Source: Davidsoniella eucalypti (taxonomy: Eukaryota; Ascomycota; Sordariomycetes; Microascales; Ceratocystidaceae). Taken from it: a stretch of DNA of 64,000 nucleotides. Location of the stretch: positions 124,001 through 188,000 of the forward strand of contig RMBW01000073.1 in the NCBI GenBank assembly GCA_004009845.1, written 5' to 3'. The first letter of the stretch is position 1, and the number at the start of each line of letters is the position of its first letter. The notes under the pieces were generated by a model. The model was not told the origin of the DNA, searched no databases, and saw nothing but the letters and a program-made list of their open reading frames with translations. The position numbers and the translations under genes are program-made. Of this stretch, positions 23,801 through 36,125 are shown piece by piece.

Positions 23801-26800
23801 GACAAAAACCACCTTTTGTCTCACCAAAGATCATGGTAATAAGGCGTAGACTGTCAGCTATGATATATGTAATCATTCAATCTTAATATGTCGTAGATGG
23901 CGTATAAATGGTATGGTATACCGCCTAACTGTGGGACGGGTTCATTTCCGCACTTCCACAAGGAATGAAGAAAGCCTCACTTCTAGAATAGAAGACTACC
24001 CAAATCTTCTCGGATCAATAATGCTGTATCTAGTAGAGGGCGGGAAAAATGTGATAGTTGGCTGTGTTACAAACCGTGGTTGTATATCGAAGTTTGGTGC
24101 TCACCCAGCTTAGCATCAGTCTATTATGGCTAGTGATAAAAACTGGCAGTTAATGGATGTCAAAAACGTGGCCTAAAAAGGCAAGATAAGGTGTGGTGTG
24201 AGGGAACTTGAGAGAAGAAAGCCGCTCTAAGGAACCAAGAACGAAACACTAATCAATACTTGTAAGAGTGTGAAGCACTAGAAAATAGCACCATCGATCA
24301 AATGCTAGATATAATAAGCATAGAAAAAGCCAAGTATGCAGGGAATCTGCTCCGCCAGGGGCTTTAGGTCCACTCAAGCACGTTTACAGTTCCGGCTGAG
24401 GTGACCAGAAATTTATTTTGTTCTTATTTTCCTCCAAGTTGTTCTTTTTGTCAGAGGGAAAGCTCAGAAAAACGTATAATGAATTCAGAAACTTTCTAGG
24501 TATATATAGTCCTTAGTAGCTGATGGCCATCCCTTTCACCCTCCAACTTCCATGGAGCATACAAATATCATGCCCCTTGTATCTAAGACTATGCCACTCT
24601 TTTTGTATATTTCTTGGTTTTTCAGACTTACTCAACTTGTTTCCTACATATGTGTATTCCAAAAACGGCAAACAGTCTACCACTCTTTCTTGTACCAAGA
24701 ACTTGGCAAGAAATAGTTGGAAAAAAAGTGTTGAATATAGGTTAGATATGCAATAGGTTCGTCATAGCTGTGTCGTTTTTCGGTTAGAACATCATAGTGG
24801 CAGCCTAGGATTGAAGAATTCTAGTGGACTCTTCTTAGGCTAGAGAAGTAGACGCAGTACTTTGAGGTTGAACATGCTAACATAGTATCAGTATTACTAG
24901 CACCAGTACTAGTACTGTCAGTGGGTTCTTGCGATGCAACCGTAACTTAACAACGATATCTAGTACTCGATACCCGCTTACGATGCTATCGTTCGTGGGT
25001 AACTATGAGCATTTCGGGGAAATGCCGCGCTTTGTCCTGCGAAATCCGACGCTGAACATTGTTAGTTTTTGACTAGGAATAAGGCCTTGAAGCCCAGGAT
25101 TGATCCTCTACTAAGGCGTGAGACTTTCAAACGCAAACAACAACCTTGCTTGGCCAAAATCGTCGTTTTCTTCGCAATTTCTACATCATGAACGTAAGGA
25201 ACTTGAGCTCAGCTATGCTGTGGACCTACATAGACAAAAGAAAACAACAAAAAGGCCATCTGGGCCTAGTGTAGTGTCGAAGCTAGACCCGCCGTAGAAC
25301 ATATACTTCTAGCTACGGCCTACTTTTTATACTACACATATTCATATCTATCTACTCTTTATCATTCATGCGTCCAGGTAATAGGGAACGCTATAGATAC
25401 CCTAGCCTATAATATGGAGTTGGGATGAAAAGACACACTATGTGTTTCAACATAACACAGAGTGCAACACTTAGCGGTATTTTTGCGCGCGAGATATAGG
25501 AATAAACTAGATTTCATGTACTTGGGATACAGACTGTTTTTTATGCTTAATCTATGGCTTCATCGGGTCCATTAAACGAGTGCCAGGCGCTAATATAAGA
25601 GATATACCAAAATATACATACATGTCTATAGTTGGGTTGACATTCGAAAGTACTCCAACTCAAAAGATACACAGGTAATGAGTAAGCTACCGGAAAATTG
25701 CGGTTTAGCGTCTCGTCTTTCGATAACCCTAGTCAGTATCATAACACAGGAATCGATCCTCCCCCGATCCTCAGCGCTCGGCTGGCAGCGACACGACAGC
25801 CCCCGGTCTTATTGACGACCAAGTCCCCTTCTAGTGGTGGATAGGCGGGCGGAAGAATCCTGGTTAACTAACTTGGTAGAAATACATATAGTTAACCTGG
25901 GACTTAGGGCTAGCTCAGACAAGTGCATTTCCATTGTTGAACTATACAATAGAACAACGACAGCTTGGTGTTGACTTTGCGCACAGTTCAGTCAAATCAC
26001 CAATGAAGGGCCTTGATGCATCTATACATGTTGTTCACCTAAAACCTTTCGGATGCTCTACCTTCCGAGCCACTAGTTTGATACCTAGCGTAGGGAAAGG
26101 CCTATAAACTCTACTAGATAGTATATGTACAATATAATCTTGACATTACTGATACCATTTAGGGAACTATCTATTTTGATACGTGTTCCTGTTTCCTTAA
26201 TGTCTAATGCCGTATTAGACATTGGCCGTAGTATTTGTGACATTTAGCAACCAATATGATGTCCTCCCGCTCTTAATATCCCCGTATTGCCAGACAAAAA
26301 CGCCTCCGATTCGGACAAAAAAGAACAAATTAGTTAGCCAGAAACACAATAATTCTTATTCTTCCCTCCGCTGCTTGTGACATCACACCCCTATCACCAT
26401 CACCACCCCTTCATGTCTTCCTCTCGGAAATTCATTCAGCTCCGCGTAGAATAGAAGACAAAAACGGAAGATAGACGGGATAAGCAGTATTCGTAGACTA
26501 TACGGCTGATGTTAGCCAGGTTTGAATGTGAAGTGCCGTTAACTAATGATAATTTCTCCTTGAGCTAGACATAGTGGTTTTTCCTACCCTTCTTTTTTTC
26601 TCCTATACATGTAATATCCCATTCTCTCCGTTGTTTATTTTCCCCTTTCGAAAAGTGCCCGTAACTAGAGCTGGACGAAATAAGCGCGCAGACAGGCTAC
26701 TATGAGTTATGAAGATTCCATCAGCACCACATACACGTACGTATATATGTACGGCTACTGTTGGCCATCGGTTTGTCTGACAGCTGCGCATCACTCGCTA

Positions 26801-29800
26801 TTTGTATCATGTTAGGCTTGACTATGACCTTCCCTACTTCTAGTCACTATATTATGATGAATGCTATTGCTACTCCGGAGACTGTCTCAACTAAACGTCT
26901 GGTTTCACCGCTCAAGCTTGCTAGGTCTACGCATGACGTCCAGTAAGTCTCAACGGGAAGTAGGCACAGCAACATCCAGAACTCCTACGGTCAGTAATTC
27001 AAGGCTAACTAAAAGATGTCCGTTGCTCGACTGACGGCTGAGTTTGATCTCATAACATGATGATACGCAGTAGAGCGTTGGTCATGAGTCTAGGCTAGGT
27101 ATGGTAAGCCTTCCTGGGCCTTGCAACATGCACTGCAATCTTGGCCTTGTCTCTAAGCGACGTGATTCCCTCCCATACATACGGCACGGGCACGGTCCGA
27201 CGGGGTTCTTCCAAAGAACCGGAACCCAGGTAAATTATTGTACTCAGTAGTATCAGTAGCAGGCGAGAAACACAACAATGTCACGTGCGGGTATGGAAGA
27301 AGTTCCCCTTCACTGACATTATATGCCTCTATCTCGTTGTTTATTCCATATTCTATTATTTCTATTAGTGAACAGGTAGGCCAAAGTAACCACACAGGAA
27401 GCGAATTAGAGGAGCCAAGGCAACGTGCCTGTTTGCAAACCTGCTCCTGCTTGTTCCTTATATTCCGGAGAATTTCTGAATAGGAGTAGCTACTACAACA
27501 ACTGCTGGTGTGTAGTGAGGGCCGACAATTTTTATAGCATTCTGTTAGTTAACTGGTTTATTTATTTCTTTTTATTGTCGGTAGCCTTGTTTGGGTCAAG
27601 TTTATCCGAATTTTATCTTGTCAAAAAAAAAAAAAAAAAAAAAAGAGTAATAAAAGCCGAATCAAGGTTACTGTCTCAACAGGGTTTGGGTATAAGACTC
27701 AAAAGAGTGTAGATGACGCCCCCCTTCTTGTTTTTCTAATTTTTTTTTTCTATTTCGTCCTATCTTAGATTCGGTTTATATCTTCATAGTTGAACAGCTT
27801 CACAAGACTGATGGATTTTTAAAAAAAAATATGGCTTGACTTTAGTAGCCTCCAGACCCTAGAAGCTACTAGTTTATATCAGTATTTTTTAGTAGTATAA
27901 GTGTTCGGAGAAGCCATTCCTTGACCTGTGGTAAACATTGCCGTATCTGGATATGAACAAACACTAAGAGTTTTCAGATATATAGCCTGTTCCTAGTCTC
28001 GACATGACTATGGCGTTATTTAGCCTTATATAATAGCAACGAGATCTATCTAGGTCAGCCCTAGAAAGCTATAGTTGTCTTTTGGTTGCACTTTCGATGA
28101 TCTCACTTTTCTTTCCTGGTCTATGAAGGTGCCATGGCCACACAAACCTCGAGATCCGAGCCTCTTCTTGGATCTAGATGAGCCCTAGTTTCGATCTACA
28201 TAACAAGGTGCCTCAGTGATGGACTTGACTTGACTGACTTTTGCGGTCTAGCCTTTCTCATTTCCGAGGATAGTCAAGAACGCATGATAAAGCGGTCAAA
28301 GCTTAGAGTAATGAACACAAGAGCATTTGCACGGTTGGACATGTAGCACTAAGTTATTATACCTAGTGTGCTGACGGTGCCGGGAGGTTCTAGTTGCTCC
28401 TCAACACAAAAATCTACAATATATACATACAGATAAAATACATAAGTACTGATAGAGGTTAAGCAAACAACGCCAGGAATGTGGGGCGTCACTAGCATGC
28501 CTGTTCTTTCTTCTTTTCTAGTCTCTAAGTAGAGCGGTGAGTAGTTACATGGAAGAAAAGAACCAAAGCAGTAACAAGATGTCGCCAAAATACTCCCAGG
28601 CAGAAGCAATCCTGTATGCACGAGTTACTAGCCACATATGTGGCTTAGCTAGACTACGTAGATGCACATACTTGTCCAAGCCGTCGGGTTTCTTGCCTGA
28701 GAGGGAAAAAGACGGGAGGCAGAGCAAGAGAACAAGATAAGAAGCCATTTCTTACAGGCGTCATGGGGAGAAGAGTAGCGACTTCGAGTCATCTTTTTAT
28801 GGATGGGCCAGGAGCGGCTGAACACTTTCGCCTAGTTTGTGTTGAGAAATATTACATATGTGAGCTTATGGCTCAACAATTCCAATATTGTCCAACCCAA
28901 GTGCAATTGCAACTGTAGAATATGATCTGCAGTCTTGGGCTCTGAACTAGGACGGCCTCATATAGTAGAGAGGGCGTCTTACGATTGTATTGTTTTTTGA
29001 TATCTCATTTCTAGTCAGATACACCACGCCATAATGAATCTATAGGCACTTACATGTAGCAATATACTAATATGTCTACATATAAGTACATGGCTATGCA
29101 TGGTTCCATTTCACACCCCACTGACCCCCTCAAGCTCAGACTTGCCACTAACGACGCACCTCGCGAAGTCTTGCTTTCTCGTGTGTAGTCTGGTCTGCAT
29201 AGTTTGGTCGCTTTGGGCCAAATATCCGTCGAGTTATTGAAGTCATGGGCGAGGGTCAAGGTCGGCGGGAGCTGTGACAGCTAAGAAATAAACAGGGGAA
29301 ATATCCCGAGATGCTTGTCGCCTCCTTTGCTCCCTCTAGTGAGACAGATTGTGTATTTTCTTAGCCATCGAAAAGTAAGAGGAAGACGAAGAAGATGCCA
29401 AGTCGATATGTAACTATGTATGTACAAAAAATAAAAACTATTGTATGGGAGAGACATGGGAGGCGAGATCTAACCCAGTCATGACAAGAAAGTCTCTCAA
29501 ACTTCACGCACGGTACCATGCTAGGATTATACCAGAGCATCATCTTCCTTGAATCTCTTCTCCACCTCTTCTCTACATCCTACTACGTACTAATATAGAT
29601 AGCCTGACCCAAGTTCATGTCACTGTTTCTAATGTACCGGAATACAACAATGACACATGAACACAGGGTGAACTAGGCAAAATATCGTAATCAACTAGTA
29701 CATGTACTACTAGACGACTCAATATCCCAGCCGCGGAAACTCGCTATATCAAGCCCGACAAGAGACAATAGTTTAGGATAGGACACAATTTTATGGTGGT

Positions 29801-32800
29801 TAGGCGGTGGCACTATAAGTAACTTGGACTGTTGATACATGAGACAGCTACACACCACTGCTGATATAAAACGCCACAAACAAACCATACATGTTTAGCT
29901 GTATTGCAGGGCCAGAATAAGAGAGTGAAAGGAAGAAAGAGGAGTAAAGTAGGATAGGAGGGCTTTATAACTTAGGATCTAGACCCTCCTAGACCACTAA
30001 CATGATATTACTTTCTTATATCTTCTATTACTCCGTCACTCTTTATGTGAAAGTCATGAACAAGAAAAACATAGTCTTTGAAGCCAAAGATAACATCTTC
30101 ATAGCTTTGTAGCTCCATGAGATTGATGAATTAAAAAAAGATAGGATGAAAATCATGCGTCTAGGCGGAATAAAACAAAGACCCTTCTCTATCTGTTCTT
30201 TGAAACAGAGCCCAATATAGAGCGTCTTACTCTCTCTATCAGTATTCGAGTAGTGGCAGTATATGGTACAAAGAAAAACACACATGACCTCTATATTTTT
30301 AATGCCAATACTTTCTGGCCGCCTGAATGCGGCCTTTTCATGGCAAATATACAATCATGGCCACTACCTGCAACCCCCAACTACGGTGAAATGACCAAGG
30401 AACTCGGAGATATATGGGCCACAGACCACTTGGTCTGCCTTAATGATTGTTCTTAGCTGTTGGTACCATAGTATCAGTCGGAAACAAACCCGGATATACA
30501 TATCACTTATCATGGTAACTGAAAACACATACTCTGATGAATAGTCAATTCCTTTAAATGCTGCTATTTAACACCCCCTCCTTATCTATCTCTTTCAAGG
30601 TAGGTTACAGTTCTGATACTACAATAAGTCTGCGTTTATATTCCCGTTCCCGTCGGCGTTGCTATTGTTGTTGGTAGCCTTGCCCTTTGTCTGCCCCCAG
30701 AACCTTCGTTTGCTTGTAACCTGCTCACATGCCTAAGCAACTTCCCTCTTTCCAACACTGACACACGAGCTTTCATCTGAGTATTGTTTAGCAAAAGTAA
30801 TTATCCCTGATGTTCCAATTTAAGGCGGAACATGGCTAAAAAGGTCAAGTTAAAGAGTTACAGACAATCATTAGTTAGTCTATCTATCTTTAAAAGGATA
30901 TACTTATACCTCAGGGTATTGCAACTATGGCTATCGGTTTGCCTCCCGCCGTTGATAGAGGAAACTGTAAAAACGACAAGAAACACTCCGAGTCTCAAGC
31001 GTTTAATCCGCTGCATTGGGGTCTTACCGAAATCTTGGTGACCTTCCGTTTTGGAGAGGACCCAAGGATCACGACAACTTGTATTTGGAAGCCGATGGCT
31101 TGGCCCAAGACGGCAAAGAAACCATCTCTATATAGTACAGTCATAGTTGATGACATTTTATTTCGCGAAATTGATCGGATGGCGGAGTAAATGGATTCCC
31201 CCTGGTTGAACACCAAGACTTTCCAGAACAAGATATCCTACACGGATATTTTGATACCGGATATTTTCGTCTATATCTAGTCTACAGCCACACAAGCATG
31301 TTCACCTTCTAAATCCAGGTGGCTCATATACAGTGGCAGTAACAGGGACCTTGCTCCGAGTACAAGAATAGCTCTGAGTATCCACGTTGAGCCCAAAGGC
31401 ATAGTTATGTGATTGGCACAAGACTCGACAGACCCTTTGACGGACCCTGTTGGGGACAGGCCAATACCAAACGCGAAGATCTGTATAGGCGACTTTCTGA
31501 CTACAAGATGCTTTCTTCCGAACGGCCTGGGTGGAGTCGGAAAGGCTAAAGGACAAAAACAACGAAGCGGAGCAGGAGCAAGGAGCACTAGGAAGCGGAG
31601 GGTTGTCAATGCATTGCTACCGCAGCGTTAGCCGGGTAACATTCTGCCTATCCTTTGCGATGGTAATCGACGCTGCTTCTATAGTAAAACAACAACTGCC
31701 AGGAGCCGGTTCCAGCACTCTTTGTATCATCATCACGTCTATATGTCCGTACAGGTAGCAAGCGCAGGGTACTATAGACCGGCACTGCCACTGTGCAACT
31801 GGCGTCTACTGCAATATATAAGCTGCTTTGTAGCAAGCAGTGACCTTAACTCTTCTTCGTCTTTGTCTTAGCAAACACTGCCTTGCTCTTGAGTCTCCCC
31901 TGGGCTTGCCAGTAGACGAGATGAAAATTCACGGCGAATATTTAAAAACCCCGTCACTTTGGTCTAGTGATCAGGATTAGGCAGCAGCGATTAGATTAGA
32001 TCAACAAGTCCAGTCAACACTTGCTATAGGTAAAATATCTGTATGAAGCCTCTCATATTGATCTCCCACATTGTCCTTTTCCGTGATCTTGCGATTAGAA
32101 GTCAATCAAGTAGGTGATGTGGTTCTCTATGAGAAATCGGGACATTGTCTAGCACAGCTAGTCTCTTTTCACACCTCTGTAAAGAAGGAACAAAGGCGCG
32201 TCAAAGTTCCGTAGATTTCTTTTAAAAAATGCCCGAGATGAGGAGCTTCAGCTCAGGCCAATCAACAGTCCGCCAAACGGCCAGAAGCACACACAATCTT
32301 GCCACGAGATCCTTGAACAAGAAAACAGTGGCAGTAACTATTGTAACCTAAAAGACAGACAGGGCATGACAGGCAACATGGAGCAAATAAAACACTACCA
32401 TAAAGGTCGAGATACTGAGCCAGGCGTCTTCTATAGTTACTTGATAGTTGTAGATGAAACTACAGCTACTGCCTACAACATCATATGTGAGGTAAGACAG
32501 AAGGAGGCTTCTTTCATTGTCTAGGCACCGACTTCTAATACCAACTAGAACGTATTCCAAGTCCGTAGCGGTAGTAGATACTATCATATCAGTGAATCAG
32601 CCAGGTCTGGCAATTCATTTCTCTTCACTAAGATAATTAGAAGGTGAACAACTATATTCTACCCTAACGCACTAGCGACCGACCTTTCCTCGGTAACCTT
32701 AACTCTATCACGTCAAGTCTCCACCCTAAAGCGATGTGATCCCCTAGCATGAAGCCATAGACAAATACTTGTATAATAGTAACAATATATAGTAATAGGG

Positions 32801-34579
32801 CACTGCGTATGAGAATTGATGGACTGAAATACCAAGAAAAAAACAAGGACTTAGACCTAGCAACTCGGGGAAGTAGCATGATATACGCCCCATCTACTAA
32901 CCTAACAAGACATATCAGAGGTGAAAATGATGATAAAAAAAGGTCAATAGTTAACGCCTGCCTAACTTCAGACACTACAAACTATCATCAGTGCCAGCCT
33001 AGTTTGATAGTCAGGCTAGCTTTGATACATAGTCTAGTTTAGCTCGTCCAATTCATAAGCCAGGTATGGGCATTACTGTTTCTTGTGGCAACAAGAAGGA
33101 TGAAATCTAGATTCACTAGCTGTTAGAAACTAGCAGCGTGGCTTCAAGGTCTGTCATCTTGTGTCTACCTTGCAACACCACCCCTCAAATGGCCATCGCG
33201 AGACAGTTCCTGGCCAACCACACTACGATCTCAAGGATATATCTTATTGTTCTCAGTAATAACTTGTATCATCTAATAGTGGCGAAATGGTAATGATGGT
33301 TATGTCTCTATACACCACGGAACAGCTACATGTAGCAAGGAGAGAAGGATGAGAGGGGGGGAATGGAATGTCAGGGAAATCGGAATTTCTCCGAGACCTT
33401 CATCGTTTAGCATTATCAATAAGCTATGGCACACCATAGTAGACCAGACGTTGGCCTTGGCTATCGGCATTGGTACCATGAATATCAAGATACAAGAGAA
33501 ACAACCATGTGCGAAGGTAAGATAAAACAGCTACGGAGTATATGTACCCATGAACCCCGAAGATACATGCATGTATCCTTCTACATGATATATATCACTT
33601 GCTAGTATGCACCCCTCACACCTCACTAAACATGAAAAGTAAAGGAGAAAGACAACCAAACGCCAATACACGCACTAGAAGTCTATGTGATATGTGACAT
33701 AGAGGTACCGGATGTCTGATACAACCCTCCCCGTCTGATACCGTGGTACTTTCTGCTATCGAAAGAACGTAATCGGAACTGGAAATGAAAGTGGTGAAAC
33801 GACATCACAAAGTATAGTGCTGCAAGGCTCTAAATTGGGTAGTAGCAGCTTTGTAGAAATGCTCGACACAAGCCGAGAGGCCAACAAAACAGGTTACAAG
33901 CCCAACGCAAAGTAAAGGAGAGATAGAAGAATAAAGAACGCACAACCAGAGAGGGGAAAGGTGCATACCATTAAGCTTCGGATCGGAGCACCACCATACG
34001 TCAACAACGTGATGCCACTTGTCGATTGGGCTACGGAAATAGTCCATCTGGACCAATAAACAAAAGCCTATGAGCCGGCTAAGCCAGTTTCGCCACTGCC
34101 TTCTCCAGCAAGAGAGGGGAACGAGAGGAAGAATAAAAGGAAAATAGTAAGAAATGACGAGGTGGAACACGGGGCAATGCCAGCAAAACTCAGAGTAATA
34201 TTTTTTAGATATCAAGAAACATAAGGCGGGCGACTGTGTTCGGATACGAATCTATGCTGGTAGAGAGGAATGAAGCCTGCAAGTTAGCCGTGTGATGCAA
34301 GCTGAATACGCTCCTTCTCGTTTCTTTCTCTTACTTTCGATCAATTGCTTACTCGACCTCGCGATGATGATGGTGTTGGTGTTTACCAAGACGATGGTTA
34401 TCCAACTATTTTCAGCGCCATTATCATTACGCGTAGGACAACTAATATCCATCATCAGTTATGTTTCCGTTGGGTTAAGACACCATCGCTTGTGATACTA
34501 CAGATCTCCTTCATCTTCCCTCTTCGGATCTGTCTCGCTAATTTGTATCGACGATTCTTTGATACCAGTCCATTGCTTC
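20839..34579. other. Gene-poor stretch
   Basis: Nearly 14 kb without a protein gene I can support. All frames are under about 140 codons, lack recognisable motifs, and show no consistent neighbours or splice structure. A poly-A run of 22 lies at 27623-27644. At 20930-20990 there is sequence resembling tRNA promoter boxes, discussed as a finding. The composition is AT-rich with many TA-rich palindromic words. It may be decayed mobile-element sequence that can no longer be recognised by eye. Confidence 0.45.
27623..27644. repeat. Poly-A run, 22 nt
   Basis: Twenty-two consecutive A residues follow TTATCTTGTC. It could be a retroposed poly-A tail, but no related coding sequence is recognisable upstream. 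Confidence 0.9.
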
Positions 34580-34590
34580 TGATCTTTTGA

Positions 34591-34622
34591 TTTGATTTCA
34601 TTATATTTAACGTCTACCTAAA
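34591..34622. repeat. Dispersed LINE-tail-like repeat
   Basis: The block TTGATTTGATTTCATTATAT plus AACGTCTACCTAAA is nearly identical to 20709-20735 (about 22 of 23 bases over the best part) and clearly related to the LINE end at 38812-38840. It lies just upstream of a 96-codon frame (34692-34982) of unknown nature. It is probably a relic of the 3' tail of the same LINE family. Confidence 0.5.
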
Positions 34623-35775
34623 TTGCTTCTGATCCTTCTATAAGCACATATCAATATCTATCTGTATCTATTCAGCTAACACTGCATTTTTATGTTACCG
34701 CCATGTTCGGAGGACAAGAACTATGTCGATATTCCAGCCCCAGTTGTTCGTCTTTATCCTACTATCCTTGGCCTTTCCCTCCGTTATAATTTAGCTGTGT
34801 CGTCTATCTCTGTAAAATCATGGAAAGCAAAGAGAGGAACCTATGATCACATTGCATCATTACTACTATTCCTTAAAAAACATTTAGCTAGTGCCAAAGA
34901 GACTTGTCTTTCCATGACGAAATGTTCGGACAATCCTGTCGTCGTACTGACAGACACCTTGAAAGAGTTGGAACCACATTAGAAGTCGATGATGTTTTGA
35001 TTTGCTCAGCAGTAGTTTTGTTTTAGTCGAGTTATGAAGCAGTCGATTTTCATGTTCACTTGTAAGGCGTATGCGATCTATTAGTGAGACCTATATAACC
35101 CCTCATGGGAGTCTTCTAACATTAGTAGAGCGGATATGTAAGTTTCAATGAAGGCCAGGCTTGACTACAACATACTATGCTATATCACAGGTTTCCTTTC
35201 GTCTTTAGCCTTGCGCGATATAAAGTGCGCCTGATAGCTTTTTGACCTATCAAGAAGTCAACCATGGGCCATTGATGTGGCGTTAATGAACAGATGAATA
35301 AAGCGTCACAATTGCTACCGCCATTATCAAAGCATGCATACACATCATAGATCGACTTCATCGTGGGTTTATTCCGTCTACGCTACTACATGCTATCTTG
35401 TCTTCAGATGATCCATTCTGTCGCCCCGCTCAAAGATATTATTGATCAAGACGGTATTTCTTTCCAGCTCTCGATGTAAACGGACAGCTGCTCAATTTCT
35501 AGGGCTCAAGTCTAAAATATAGCCTAATCTGAACTTGGATCGATCGGGCTCTGTTGGTTCGTTTGAACTAGCGAAAAGAAGAATCACAGCATAGCGAGAC
35601 AACAACTTCATGCGTTATATAGTACACAACAGATCAAGAGAAACACTAAGACATACTGTCAGGTATCAAATCAGAAACTTTTATCGAAAAAGAATCCAAG
35701 TTTGAAAGTCTGTCTGAACACAATGAGAACTTGTGAGTGGCTTATAGAATATGTCTGATATGCATATAGCACACG

Positions 35776-36125
35776 TCCTTTCTTTCGGTTTCTCTACTCT
35801 ATTCCTTAATGTGCAGAGCGAAATCAAATACGATTGTTATTACCTTGATCATTTAGAAAGTGGCAATAGTGGGCTCCGTATCTTGGCAAAATAATATCTT
35901 CATCGATCCGGCAATGGATTAACGGAAGACTATGAAACACACTTTTCTGAAGTATTCACTGTTATCAAAGTTAACAGGTTAGATCGTATGGATACGCTAT
36001 TCATGACAGGTGTTCTCAGTGACTTTGACTACACATTACATTCACATATCGTGAATGTTGCACGCGATATGGCATATAAATCTTCATTTTCGCCAAAGCC
36101 ATCCTGGGAATGGCTACACTACTAA
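35776..36125 (+). pseudogene. Retroelement gag-like remnant
   Basis: One frame reads through this interval with a single stop (TAA at 35892-35894) before ending at 36123-36125. After the stop come 76 open codons with no initiator, including EDYETHFSEVF, NRLDRMDTLFMTGVLSDF and a following helical stretch. The spacing Y-x3-F ... D-x-F-x-x-G-(V/L) resembles the capsid (gag) region of LTR retrotransposons. No protease, reverse transcriptase or LTR was found next to it. The call rests on pattern resemblance only and could be wrong. Confidence 0.3.

Noticed and set aside
33805..34215. 136-codon minus-strand frame with a 79-nt exon-like part (34047-33969)
   Set aside because: The part from ATG 34047 to a GTATGC donor looks protein-like, but no continuing exon could be found in frame and the rest is hydrophobic low-complexity sequence.
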